Below, piece by piece: positions 24,042-32,465 of a DNA stretch of 64,000 nucleotides. The notes beneath the pieces were generated by a model, which saw nothing but the letters and a program-made list of their open reading frames with translations, ran no database searches and was not told where the DNA came from. Positions within the stretch are counted from its first letter, which is position 1, and the number at the start of each line of letters is the position of its first letter. This DNA is from Kocuria soli. GTDB lineage: Bacteria; Actinomycetota; Actinomycetes; Actinomycetales; Micrococcaceae. Made by a program: the position numbers and the translations under genes. The DNA is taken from positions 62,001 through 126,000 of the forward strand of contig NZ_RKMF01000011.1 of NCBI RefSeq assembly GCF_003797835.1, written 5' to 3'.

Positions 24042-24827
24042 CCCAACGAGACAGTGAGCACCGCCACCAGCCCGATCGCCGTTGAGACCGGCGAGGTCCT
24101 GGTTCAGGTCACCAATGTGAACAAGCACTACGGCAGCCTGCACGTGCTCAAAGACATCAACCTGGACGTGCGCCGCGGCGAAGTCGTCGTAATCATCGGC
24201 CCGTCCGGTTCCGGCAAGTCCACCCTGTGCCGCACGATCAACCGGCTCGAGACCATTGACGACGGGGAAATCCGAATCGACGGGAAGCCGCTGCCCAAGG
24301 AGGGCAAGGCTCTTGCCAAACTCCGGGCCGACGTCGGGATGGTCTTCCAGTCCTTCAACCTGTTCGCGCACCGCTCCGTGTTGCAGAACGTCACGCTCGG
24401 TCCCATGAAGGTCCGCGGGAAGTCCTCCTCGGAAGCCAAAGAGCGCGCGATGGAACTGCTCAAGCGTGTGGGCGTTGACAACCAGGCGGACAAGCTCCCC
24501 GCGCAGCTTTCGGGTGGTCAGCAGCAACGCGTGGCGATCGCCCGCGCCCTGGCCATGAGCCCCAAGGTCATGCTCTTCGACGAACCCACCTCCGCCTTGG
24601 ACCCGGAAATGATCAACGAGGTCCTGGACACCATGGCCACGCTGGCCAAACAGGGCATGACGATGATCGTCGTGACCCACGAAATGGGCTTCGCCCGGCG
24701 CGCCGCGGACCGCGTGGTGTTCATGGCCGACGGCCAGATCGTCGAACAGAACACCCCGGAGGAGTTCTTCGCCAACCCGCAGTCCGACCGAGCCAAGGAC
24801 TTCCTCAGCAAGATCCTGAACCACTGA
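24039..24827 (+). CDS. gluA: Amino-acid ABC transporter ATP-binding protein (GluA-like)
   Basis: This is the ATPase of a polar-amino-acid (probably glutamate) importer. Walker A 'GPSGSGKST' is at about 54-62, followed by Q-loop '[20 protein letters not shown]', signature '[16 protein letters not shown]', Walker B 'VMLFDEP' and switch His in '[10 protein letters not shown]'. It has 262 residues with a ~20-residue N-terminal extension. It is the first gene of gluA-gluB-gluC-gluD, an order I recall from corynebacterial glutamate uptake. It appears leaderless, with an operator-like palindrome over the -35 region. Confidence 0.94.
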   Translation: MPNETVSTATSPIAVETGEVLVQVTNVNKHYGSLHVLKDINLDVRRGEVVVIIGPSGSGKSTLCRTINRLETIDDGEIRIDGKPLPKEGKALAKLRADVGMVFQSFNLFAHRSVLQNVTLGPMKVRGKSSSEAKERAMELLKRVGVDNQADKLPAQLSGGQQQRVAIARALAMSPKVMLFDEPTSALDPEMINEVLDTMATLAKQGMTMIVVTHEMGFARRAADRVVFMADGQIVEQNTPEEFFANPQSDRAKDFLSKILNH

Positions 24828-24837
24828 CGCTCTAGGT

Positions 24838-24857
24838 CCCCGACGTCGTCGTCGGGG
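24838..24857 (+). terminator. Stem-loop between gluA and gluB
   Basis: CCCCGACG (24838-24845) and CGTCGGGG (24850-24857) form an 8-bp stem with loop TCGT, 10 nt after the gluA stop. A second GC-rich hairpin follows near 24880-24900. Neither has a T-run, so partial attenuation or 3'-end protection is more likely than full termination. Confidence 0.4.
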
Positions 24858-24934
24858 CCCGAACGATCCTTCACCCGGCAGCGCCGCCCGGCGGCGCCGG
24901 AACCCTCACACCCTCATTCGAGATCGGGAGAACA

Positions 24935-25774
24935 ATGCACCACAAGAACAAGCTCTACAGCGTGGCCGCCATCGCAGCCGCGGCCGCCCTGACGCTGTCC
25001 GCCTGCGGCGGTGGTGGCGGCGATCAGGCCGGTGGCGACGGCGACACGTTGCGCATCGGCATCAAGTACGACCAGCCGGGTCTGGGTTACGCCGATGGTG
25101 GCGAGTACACGGGCTTCGACGTCGAGGTCGCCAAGTACGTGGCCAAGGAACTCGGTTACTCCGAGGACCAGATCGAATGGGTCGAGTCCCCGTCGGCCAA
25201 CCGCGAGAACATGCTCTCCAACAACCAGGTGGACATGATCTTCGCGACCTACTCCATCACGGACGAGCGCAAGGAATCCGTGGACTTCGCTGGCCCGTAC
25301 TTCGTGGCCGGACAGGACCTGCTGGTGCGTTCCGACGACGATTCGATCAAGGGCCCCGAGGACCTGGCCGGCAAGAACCTGTGCTCGGTCACCGGCTCCA
25401 CCTCCGCGGAGAACGTCCGGGAAGAGGTCCCCGGGGTCAACCTGGTGGAGCAGAGCGGCTACGCGGACTGCGTGACCATGCTCGGCTCCGGCGGCGTGGA
25501 CGCCGTGACCACCGACGACATCATCCTGGCCGGTCTGGCCTCCACGGATGCCAACAAGGGCAAGTTCCGCGTGGTCGGCAACACCTTCTCCGAGGAGAAG
25601 TACGGCGTCGGCCTGCCCAAGGGCTCGGACAAGTGCGAGGACATCAACGCCGCGATCGAGAAGATGATCGACGACGGCGCGTGGGAGGAAGCCGTGACCT
25701 CCAACACCGAGGGCGCTGACTACTCCTACAACAAGGACCTCAACCCGCCCACGCCTGAGGCCTGCGCCTCCTGA
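24935..25774 (+). CDS. gluB: Amino-acid ABC transporter substrate-binding lipoprotein (GluB-like)
   Basis: This surface lipoprotein captures the amino acid. It has a type II signal peptide with lipobox 'LSAC' (Cys24) and a Gly/Asp-rich linker. The family-3 solute-binding fold follows: 'LRIGIKYDQPGLGYADGG', 'YTGFDVEVAKYVAKELGY', 'NQVDMIFATYSITDERKESV' and 'GPEDLAGKNLCSVTGSTS'. It has 279 residues, normal for the family. The ATG at 24935 follows a GGGAG ribosome site. It is flanked by stem-loops on both sides, consistent with higher expression than the permeases. Confidence 0.94.
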   Translation: MHHKNKLYSVAAIAAAAALTLSACGGGGGDQAGGDGDTLRIGIKYDQPGLGYADGGEYTGFDVEVAKYVAKELGYSEDQIEWVESPSANRENMLSNNQVDMIFATYSITDERKESVDFAGPYFVAGQDLLVRSDDDSIKGPEDLAGKNLCSVTGSTSAENVREEVPGVNLVEQSGYADCVTMLGSGGVDAVTTDDIILAGLASTDANKGKFRVVGNTFSEEKYGVGLPKGSDKCEDINAAIEKMIDDGAWEEAVTSNTEGADYSYNKDLNPPTPEACAS

Positions 25775-25778
25775 CCCG

Positions 25779-25812
25779 CCTGAGGGTGCCGGGACCTCAC
25801 GGCACCCTCAGG
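25779..25812 (+). terminator. Stem-loop between gluB and gluC
   Basis: Perfect 13-bp arms (25779-25791 and 25800-25812) enclose an 8-nt loop 4 nt after the gluB stop. There is no T-run. Such stems after a binding-protein gene usually lower downstream expression or stabilise the upstream mRNA. Confidence 0.65.
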
Positions 25813-25896
25813 TCCCTCGAACCACGGGCCGCGACGTGGCCGCAAGTTCCGCGCACACCCGGTGTCCCTGACCACCTCCAGCCTTCGAGAGGCATC

Positions 25897-26583
25897 GTGA
25901 GTAGTTACTTCGCCGACTTCGCGAGTCTGTTCCAACAGTTCGACGTGGCCGCCGCGTTCTGGGTCAACATCAAACTGACCTTCTTCGCCGCGATCGGGTC
26001 AATGGTGCTGGGCAGCGTCCTGGCGCTGATGCGCATATCGCCCATCGCCTCCCTGCGGTGGATGGGAGCGGCCTACGTCAATACGATCCGAAACACCCCG
26101 CTGACCATCATCCTGGTCTTCCTGGTGCTCGGTGTGTGGAGCCAGCTGCAGATCAATCTGAGCGCGGACTTCAACCAGAACTTCTTCCGCTACGCCGTGA
26201 TCGGCCTGACGGTGTATCACGCGGCGTTCGTGTGCGAGGCCATCCGCTCCGGGGTCAACACCGTGCCCGTCGGGCAGGCCGAAGCCGCCCGGGCGATCGG
26301 TCTGGGGTTCCTCCCCTCGGCACGGATGATCATCTTCCCGCAGGCGTTGCGCGGTGCGATCACCCCGCTGGGCAACACGCTGATCGCCCTGACCAAGAAC
26401 ACCACGGTGGCCGCCGCGGCCTCCGTGACGGAGATCTCCGCCCTGATGAAGACCATGATCGAGTTCCGGCCCGACGTGATCATTGCAGTCTTCCTGACCG
26501 TGGCTGTGGGCTTCGTGCTCATCGTGGTCCCGGTGGGGCTGCTGACCACATGGGCCTCACGGAAGTTTGCGGTGGTGCGCTGA
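25897..26583 (+). CDS. gluC: Amino-acid ABC transporter permease (GluC-like)
   Basis: The 228-residue inner-membrane permease has about five helices and the His/Glu/Asp-family loop 'EAARAIGLGFLPSARMIIFP' that contacts the ATPase. 'TIRNTPLTIILVFLVLGVW' is typical of family-3 amino-acid permeases. The GTG at 25897 has GAGAGG 6 nt upstream; the frame extends to 25786, but that part lies in the hairpin region. Its stop overlaps the gluD start (TGATG). Confidence 0.93.
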   Translation: MSSYFADFASLFQQFDVAAAFWVNIKLTFFAAIGSMVLGSVLALMRISPIASLRWMGAAYVNTIRNTPLTIILVFLVLGVWSQLQINLSADFNQNFFRYAVIGLTVYHAAFVCEAIRSGVNTVPVGQAEAARAIGLGFLPSARMIIFPQALRGAITPLGNTLIALTKNTTVAAAASVTEISALMKTMIEFRPDVIIAVFLTVAVGFVLIVVPVGLLTTWASRKFAVVR

Positions 26584-27464
26584 TGGCTTCGAATGCTCAG
26601 AACGTCCTGTTCGACGTCCAAGGTCCGCGCGGCCGGGTCATCACCCTGGTCCTGAACGTTGTCGGGCTCCTTCTTGTGGCAGCCCTGGCCTGGGTGGTCC
26701 TGGGCAAGTTGGCGGACCAGGGCCAGCTGGAGGCGACCAAGTGGACGCAGCTGTTCACCGCACGGTCCTGGGAGAACTTCTTCTTGCCCGGCATCCTCTC
26801 CACGTTGAAGGCCGCTGGCCTGGCCGTGGTGCTGTCCGTGGTGTTCGGGCTGGTTTTCGGCGTGGGGCGGTTGTCCTCCCTGGCCGTGGTCCGCGCCGTC
26901 TCCACTGTGGTGGTCGAGTTCTTCCGCGCGGTCCCCGTGCTGGTCATGATGATCTTCTTCTACCTGGGGATCGGACGGACTGGAATCGTTCAACCCACGG
27001 AGACCCCGTTCTGGGCCGTGGTCCTGGCACTCATGTTCTACAACGGCTCCGTGATCGCGGAACTGATCCGTTCGGGCGTGCACGGGCTGCCCAGGGGGCA
27101 ACGTGAAGCCGGACTGGTCGTGGGGCTCACCGAGTCCCAGACGTTGCGCAGCATTCTCCTGCCGCAGGCCTTGACCGCCATGCTGCCGTCGCTCCTGAGC
27201 CAGTTCGTGGTGATCCTCAAGGACACCGCGTTGGGCTACATCATCACGTACCCCGAATTGCTCGCCTCGGCCCGGCGGCTGGGTTCGGGCGACGGGAACA
27301 TTCTCCAAACGCTGCTCATGGCCGCGGTGATCTTCGTGGTCATCAACTTCGCCCTGACCTCCCTGGCCCAATGGCTCTCCGGGTTCCTGAGCTACCGGAC
27401 CTCGGGACGCACCAAACCCACGGTCGCGCCCGCGCCCGCCGCCGTGGCACCGGCCGCTCGGTGA
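26583..27464 (+). CDS. gluD: Amino-acid ABC transporter permease (GluD-like)
   Basis: This is the second permease, 293 residues, with the coupling loop 'EAGLVVGLTESQTLRSILLP' and 'EFFRAVPVLVMMIFFYLGIG'. It is longer than gluC at both ends, with an N-terminal cytoplasmic stretch and a Pro/Ala-rich tail ('TVAPAPAAVAPAAR'). The ATG at 26583 overlaps the gluC stop. It probably forms a heterodimer with GluC. The gene converges on dapE 67 bp downstream, with no strong terminator seen in the gap. Confidence 0.93.
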   Translation: MASNAQNVLFDVQGPRGRVITLVLNVVGLLLVAALAWVVLGKLADQGQLEATKWTQLFTARSWENFFLPGILSTLKAAGLAVVLSVVFGLVFGVGRLSSLAVVRAVSTVVVEFFRAVPVLVMMIFFYLGIGRTGIVQPTETPFWAVVLALMFYNGSVIAELIRSGVHGLPRGQREAGLVVGLTESQTLRSILLPQALTAMLPSLLSQFVVILKDTALGYIITYPELLASARRLGSGDGNILQTLLMAAVIFVVINFALTSLAQWLSGFLSYRTSGRTKPTVAPAPAAVAPAAR

Positions 27465-27531
27465 CCAGTCGCTCTCCTGCCCGCGCTGCACTGCTCGGGC
27501 AGAAGAGCCTCCCTCACTCCCAGGGCCGCGG

Positions 27532-28665
27532 TCAGGCGGTCAGCCAGTTCTCCAGCGCCCGGTGACAGTCCCGAATGGCTGCAGCGGTGACGTGCTCGTC
27601 GTCGGTGTGTGCCAGCAGGGCGTCCCCGGGGCCGAAGTTCACGGCGGGGACCCCCTTCTCGGAGAACCGCGCCACGTCCGTCCACCCGTACTTGGGCTGC
27701 GGTTCCTGCCCGACGGCGTCCACGAAGGCCGCGGCGGAAGGACGGTCCAGTCCCGGCCGCGCCGCCGGTGAGAGGTCCACGAAGGTCAGTTCGTGTCCGG
27801 GGAACAGCTCCCGGCAGTGCTCCTGCGCCTGGTCCAAGGACTTGTCGGGGGCGAATCGGTAATTGATCTCGACCCGGGCGGCGTCGGGAATCACGTTGCC
27901 CGCAACCCCGCCCTGGATGCGGATGGCGTTGAGGCCTTCGCGGTAGACCAGTCCCTCGACCTCGATCTCCCGGGGCTCGTACTCGGCCAGGACGCTCAGG
28001 ACGTCGGCGAGTTTGTGGATGGCGTTCTCGCCCCGCCAGGCACGCCCTGAGTGGGCGGCCAGCCCCGCGGGGTCGATCGTGAACCGCAGCGTCCCGTTGC
28101 ATCCGCCTTCCACGGTCCCGTTGGTCGGTTCCAACAGCACCGCGAAATCCGCCTCCAACATTTCCGGGGCATTGCGGTACAACCGCGCCAGACCCGACTT
28201 GGCCGAGTCCACTTCCTCGTGGTCGTAGAAGACGTACGTGACATCGCGGTTGGGTTCGGTCAGGGAAGCCGCCAGGGCCAGTTGGACCGCCACGCCGCCC
28301 TTCATGTCCGTGGCCCCGCGCCCCCACAGGACCCGGTCGTCGTCGGCGTCGGTTCCGGACCACGACGACGGCACCGTCCCCCGCGAGCCTTCAACGCTCG
28401 GCAGCGGAACGGTGTCCAGGTGGCCCGCGAGCACCACCCGCTCCGAACGGCCCAGCTCCGTGCGGGCCACGATCGCATCGCCGTCGCGGTGGACGCGCAG
28501 ATTCGGATACGACCTCAGGGCAGCCTCCACGGCATCGGCCAAGGGTCCCTCGTTACCGGAGACGGATTCGACGTCGATCAACGCTGCGGTGAGCTCAGCC
28601 GGATCGGCCGTCAAGTCCAAGGCGGGAGGTGTGGGCACTTGTGGCACCGTGCGCGCGGTCGTCAT
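27532..28665 (-). CDS. dapE: Succinyl-diaminopimelate desuccinylase
   Basis: This dinuclear zinc M20 hydrolase releases L,L-diaminopimelate and succinate in lysine and peptidoglycan synthesis. It has 'VLAGHLDTVPLP' with the metal His and catalytic Asp, 'WGRGATDMKGG' with the bridging Asp, and 'YDHEEVDSAKSG' with the catalytic Glu pair. The 377-residue length is typical. ATG 28665 has no Shine-Dalgarno; TAGGGT lies 6 nt upstream. It is divergent from dapD with only 40 bp between start codons. Confidence 0.95.
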   Translation of the reverse strand: MTTARTVPQVPTPPALDLTADPAELTAALIDVESVSGNEGPLADAVEAALRSYPNLRVHRDGDAIVARTELGRSERVVLAGHLDTVPLPSVEGSRGTVPSSWSGTDADDDRVLWGRGATDMKGGVAVQLALAASLTEPNRDVTYVFYDHEEVDSAKSGLARLYRNAPEMLEADFAVLLEPTNGTVEGGCNGTLRFTIDPAGLAAHSGRAWRGENAIHKLADVLSVLAEYEPREIEVEGLVYREGLNAIRIQGGVAGNVIPDAARVEINYRFAPDKSLDQAQEHCRELFPGHELTFVDLSPAARPGLDRPSAAAFVDAVGQEPQPKYGWTDVARFSEKGVPAVNFGPGDALLAHTDDEHVTAAAIRDCHRALENWLTA

Positions 28666-28708
28666 CCGACCACCCTAACCGGGTGCTGTCCGTAGGATGG
28701 ACCCCATG
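28665..28708. promoter_or_regulatory. Divergent, overlapping leaderless promoters of dapE and dapD
   Basis: The 40-bp gap (28666-28705) holds two -10 boxes facing away from each other: TAGGGT for dapE (complement of 28672-28677, 6 nt before ATG 28665) and TAGGAT for dapD (28693-28698, 7 nt before ATG 28706). At normal spacing the -35 region of each would fall on the -10 box of the other, so the two polymerases should exclude each other. No ribosome sites are present. Confidence 0.6.
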
Positions 28709-29701
28709 ACTTCCACACATTCAGATGCCCCCCGTTACGCTGCCGGCCTGGGCCTGGCCACGGTTGTCGCCGAGGGCCCCAAGGCCGGGACGATCCTGGA
28801 CGTCTGGTACCCGAACCCGGTCCTCGCCCGGGAGGCTGACACGTCCCTGGACGCCGACCTGCGCGGTGCCGCAGTGCCCGACGCCGAGCGCAACGTCACC
28901 GCGGAAATCCTGGAACGGGTGATCGATCTGGACGAGGCGCCCAAGGACGCGGCCGACGCCTACCTCCGCCTCCACCTGCTCTCCCACCGCCTGGTCCAGC
29001 CGAACACCCTGAACCTGGACGGGATCTTCGGGCTACTGGCCAATGTCGCCTGGACCTCGCGCGGCCCGGTCCTGGCGGAGGAACTGCAGTTCACCCTCCT
29101 GCGACTGCGGGCCAGCGGCAACGTCACGGTCCTGTCCGTGGACAAGTTCCCCCGCATGGTCGACTACGTCGTGCCCACCGGTGTGCGGATCGGCAACGCG
29201 GACCGGATCCGTCTGGGTGCGCACCTGGCGGAGGGCACGACGGTCATGCACGAAGGTTTCGTGAACTTCAATGCCGGGACCCTGGGCTCCGCCATGGTGG
29301 AGGGCCGCATCTCGGCCGGCGTGGTCATCGGTGATCACACGGACATCGGCGGCGGCGCCTCGATCATGGGCACGCTCTCCGGGGGCGGCAAGCAGCGCAT
29401 CCGGCTGGGCGAGCGCGTCCTGTTGGGCGCCAACGCGGGCGTGGGGATCTCACTCGGGGACGACTGCGTGGTGGAGGCCGGCCTCTACGTCACCGCCGGC
29501 ACGCGCGTGACCGTCCTGGGCAACGGGGCCACCGGACCCGACGGCGGCACGGAGAACGACGGCGCCCGTGTGGTCAAGGCCGTGGACCTCTCTGGAATTG
29601 CGAACCTGCTGTTCCGCCGCAACTCGCAGACCGGTGCTGTGGAGGTCCTCCCCCGCGCCGGACGCACCGTGGAACTCAACGAGGCTCTGCACAAGAACTG
29701 A
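28706..29701 (+). CDS. dapD: 2,3,4,5-tetrahydropyridine-2,6-dicarboxylate N-succinyltransferase
   Basis: The enzyme succinylates tetrahydrodipicolinate with succinyl-CoA, upstream of DapC and DapE in the same pathway. The C-terminal half is a left-handed parallel beta-helix with hexapeptide-like turns: '[20 protein letters not shown]', '[19 protein letters not shown]' and '[20 protein letters not shown]'. It has 331 residues and belongs to the longer actinobacterial class. ATG 28706 gives '[18 protein letters not shown]'; an ATG at 28697 overlaps the -10 box and is unlikely. Confidence 0.95.
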   Translation: MTSTHSDAPRYAAGLGLATVVAEGPKAGTILDVWYPNPVLAREADTSLDADLRGAAVPDAERNVTAEILERVIDLDEAPKDAADAYLRLHLLSHRLVQPNTLNLDGIFGLLANVAWTSRGPVLAEELQFTLLRLRASGNVTVLSVDKFPRMVDYVVPTGVRIGNADRIRLGAHLAEGTTVMHEGFVNFNAGTLGSAMVEGRISAGVVIGDHTDIGGGASIMGTLSGGGKQRIRLGERVLLGANAGVGISLGDDCVVEAGLYVTAGTRVTVLGNGATGPDGGTENDGARVVKAVDLSGIANLLFRRNSQTGAVEVLPRAGRTVELNEALHKN

Positions 29702-29770
29702 TCGGCTGGCGGCCGGCGGGCACGGGGATCGTCCGCCACCTTCCGAGCCACACCAACAGAAAGGCGTTTC

Positions 29771-30787
29771 ATGCGAATTCTCGTCACCGGCGGGACCGGA
29801 TACATCGGCTCGCACACCGTGTTGTCCCTGCTCGAAGCCGGGCACGACGTCGTCGTGCTGGACAACCTGGCCAACTCCTCCCAGGCTTCCCTGGAGCGGG
29901 TGCATGAGCTGGCGGGGAAGGAAACCCTGGGGTTCGAGCAGGTCGACCTCCTGGACGTCCCCGCGCTCAACCGGGTCTTCGAGACCTGGAAGCCGGAGGC
30001 CGTGATCCACTTTGCCGGGCTGAAGGCCGTGGGCGAGTCCTCCGAGAAGCCGCTGTGGTACTACACCAACAACGTGGCGGGCACGCTGAACCTGCTGCAC
30101 GCCATGGAGGACAACGACTGCCGCACCATCGTGTTCTCCTCCTCCGCGACCGTGTACGGCGAGGTGGAGACCATGCCGCTGACGGAGAAGGTCGACAAGG
30201 ACGCCACCAACCCGTACGGGCGCACGAAGGAGCAGATCGAGGACATCCTGACCGATCTGGCCGCCGCCGACGACCGCTGGAACGTGGCGCTTTTGCGTTA
30301 CTTCAACCCGGTGGGCGCGCACGAATCGGGGCGCATCGGCGAGGACCCGCGCGGCATCCCGAACAACCTGATGCCGTTCGTGGCCCAGGTGGCCGTGGGG
30401 CGGCGCGAGAAGCTGCGGGTTTTCGGCAACGACTACCCCACTCCCGACGGCACCGGTGTGCGTGACTACATCCACGTGGTCGATCTGGCCGACGGACACG
30501 TCAAGGCCGTGGACTGGCTGGCCGCCAACGGCGGGCTCAAGGTCTGGAACCTGGGCACCGGGCACGGGTACTCCGTCCTGGAGGTGCGCGACGCGTTCCA
30601 GAAGGCCTCCGGTGTGGAGATCCCGTACGAGATCGTGGACCGCCGCCCCGGCGACGCCGCCACGACCTACGCGGATGCCTCCGCTGCGCTGGCCGATCTG
30701 GGCTGGTCCGCCGACCGGGACATGGACACCATGTGCCGCGACCACTGGAACTGGCAGAAGAACAATCCCAACGGCTACGAGGGCTGA
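29771..30787 (+). CDS. galE: UDP-glucose 4-epimerase
   Basis: This NAD-dependent short-chain-type epimerase interconverts UDP-glucose and UDP-galactose for cell-surface polysaccharides. It has the glycine motif 'VTGGTGYIGSHTVLSLLEAG', catalytic Ser/Tyr/Lys in 'FSSSATVYGE' and 'NPYGRTKEQIE', and 'FNPVGAHESGRIGEDP'. It has 338 residues, the usual length. AAAGG lies 8 nt before the ATG. The gene is followed by a 30-bp perfect inverted repeat shared with gltA. Confidence 0.97.
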   Translation: MRILVTGGTGYIGSHTVLSLLEAGHDVVVLDNLANSSQASLERVHELAGKETLGFEQVDLLDVPALNRVFETWKPEAVIHFAGLKAVGESSEKPLWYYTNNVAGTLNLLHAMEDNDCRTIVFSSSATVYGEVETMPLTEKVDKDATNPYGRTKEQIEDILTDLAAADDRWNVALLRYFNPVGAHESGRIGEDPRGIPNNLMPFVAQVAVGRREKLRVFGNDYPTPDGTGVRDYIHVVDLADGHVKAVDWLAANGGLKVWNLGTGHGYSVLEVRDAFQKASGVEIPYEIVDRRPGDAATTYADASAALADLGWSADRDMDTMCRDHWNWQKNNPNGYEG

Positions 30788-30812
30788 CAGCCGAATCCTC
30801 TCCCTCCCCCTG

Positions 30813-30874
30813 CGCTGACTTCGGGGTTGTTCCGCCTATTCGGTCGAATAGGCGGAACAACCCCGAAGTCAGCG
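30813..30874. terminator. Bidirectional terminator, 30-bp perfect inverted repeat
   Basis: Arms 30813-30842 and 30845-30874 are exact reverse complements with a 2-nt spacer. The repeat lies 25 nt after galE and 20 nt from the convergent gltA stop. At 60 of 62 nt it is the longest perfect palindrome in the window. Confidence 0.85.
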
Positions 30875-30894
30875 GGTGAGGTGGGGCCGGGGCC

Positions 30895-32190
30895 TCAGCG
30901 CTGGGGGTAGTGGCGTTCGCCTTCGCCCACGTAGAGCTGGCGCGGGCGGCCGATCTTGGTCTCCGGATCCTCGATCATCTCCCGCCACTGGGCGATCCAG
31001 CCCGGCAGACGACCGATCGCGAACAGGACCGTGAACATGCGCTCCGGGAAGCCCATGGCCTTGTAGATCAGGCCGGTGTAGAAGTCGACGTTCGGGTAGA
31101 GCTTGCGCTCCACGAAGTAGTCGTCCGCCAGAGCCTTTTCCTCGAGCTTCAGGGCAATGTCCAGCATCTCGTTGTTGCCACCGAGCTTGCCCAGAATGTC
31201 GTGGGCGTAACCCTTGATGATCTGGGCGCGGGGGTCGTAGCTCTTGTACACGCGGTGGCCGAAGCCCATGAGCTTGACCCCGTCCTCCTTGTTCTTGACC
31301 TTCTCCATGAACGTGTCGGGGTCCATGCCCTCGTTCTGGATCTGGCCGAGCATCTTGAGCACGGCTTCGTTGGCGCCGCCGTGCAGCGGGCCGTAGAGGG
31401 CGTTCACACCCGCGGAGACGGACGCAAAGATGTTGGCCTCGGAGGAACCGACCAGGCGCACGGTCGAAGTCGAGCAGTTCTGCTCGTGATCCGCGTGCAG
31501 CATGAGCAGGATGTCCAAGGCCTTGGCCATGTCCGGGTCCACCTCGTAATTGGCGGCCGGTACACCGAAGCACATGCGGAGGAAGTTCTCGGAGTAGTTC
31601 AGTTCGTTGTGGGGGTAGAGCATGGGCTCCCCCACGGACTTCTTGTACGCGTAAGCCGCGAGAGTGGGCACCTTGGCAAGAAGCCTGATGGTGGAGATCT
31701 CCACCTGCTGCGGGTCGTGCGGGTCCAGCGAATCCGCGTAGAACGTGGACAGCGCGGAGACCGCAGAGGACAGCACCGGCATGGGATGGGCCGAGCGCGG
31801 GAACCCGTTGAAGAACATCTTGAGGTCCTCATGCACCATCGTGTGCGTGGTGATGCGATGCTCGAAGTCCTGGTACTGCTCGGGAGTCGGCAGCTCGCCG
31901 TAGATCAGCAGGTAGGCGACCTCCACGAAGTTGGACTTCTCCGCGAGCTCCTCGATCGGGTAGCCCCGGTAGCGCAAGATGCCGTTGGCGCCGTCGATGT
32001 AGGTGATGGCCGAACGAGCGTTGGCCGTGTTCACAAAACCGGGGTCGAACACCACGTTGCCGGTGTCCTTGAGCAGCGAGCTGACGCCGTAGCCGTTGTT
32101 GCCTTCGGTGGCCTCAAGAACGGGCAGGTCGAGGGTTCCGCCCTCGTAGTTCAACTGAACGTTCTTGGCGTCATGTGCAGACTCGCTCAT
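30895..32190 (-). CDS. gltA: Citrate synthase
   Basis: The enzyme condenses acetyl-CoA with oxaloacetate at the entry to the TCA cycle. Catalytic residues are visible in 'LHADHEQNCSTSTVR' (His), 'GPLHGGANEAVLKM' (His) and 'YPNVDFYTGLIY' (Asp), with the CoA-binding 'MGFGHRVYKSYDPRA'. It has 431 residues, a type II hexameric-size enzyme. ATG 32190 has GGAGG 5 nt upstream; the frame reaches 32319 but the extra part is unconserved. The 275-bp gap to dapC must hold its promoter, but I could not assign one with confidence. Confidence 0.96.
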   Translation of the reverse strand: MSESAHDAKNVQLNYEGGTLDLPVLEATEGNNGYGVSSLLKDTGNVVFDPGFVNTANARSAITYIDGANGILRYRGYPIEELAEKSNFVEVAYLLIYGELPTPEQYQDFEHRITTHTMVHEDLKMFFNGFPRSAHPMPVLSSAVSALSTFYADSLDPHDPQQVEISTIRLLAKVPTLAAYAYKKSVGEPMLYPHNELNYSENFLRMCFGVPAANYEVDPDMAKALDILLMLHADHEQNCSTSTVRLVGSSEANIFASVSAGVNALYGPLHGGANEAVLKMLGQIQNEGMDPDTFMEKVKNKEDGVKLMGFGHRVYKSYDPRAQIIKGYAHDILGKLGGNNEMLDIALKLEEKALADDYFVERKLYPNVDFYTGLIYKAMGFPERMFTVLFAIGRLPGWIAQWREMIEDPETKIGRPRQLYVGEGERHYPQR

Positions 32191-32465
32191 GAATGTCCTC
32201 CGCGGTGATAGTTCGTCGATCGTTGACCCTGTAGGTCGTGCGTGGTTCCGGCGCTCCCCATGATGTGAGTTCGGCGTCGGTGCTGAGAGAGATGGCCGAC
32301 ACAACGGTGTATCGGTCACACGAGTGCCTCAGGACACAGGATCGCTGTAGTCCAACTTACTCGCTTGTCCTGGGAACGTGCCAATTCTGCGCCCACGGCG
32401 GACAGCGCCGGAAACCCCGTCCCAACGTGTCCGGGGCCAGACCTGGGGCATCGTCCGAGCGGGCC
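32191..32465. other. Intergenic region upstream of gltA and downstream of dapC
   Basis: No gene is seen in these 275 bp. On the minus strand a TTGGAC (complement of about 32350-32355) is a possible -35 element, but no clear -10 partner fits. The short repeat pair GTGTGACCGATACAC around 32300-32320 might be a regulatory site; similarity to CRP/GlxR sites is only partial. Confidence 0.3.

Noticed and set aside
32300-32320. A CRP/GlxR site upstream of gltA
   Set aside because: Only one half matches TGTGA; the second half and spacing do not fit, so I list it only as an uncertain repeat.
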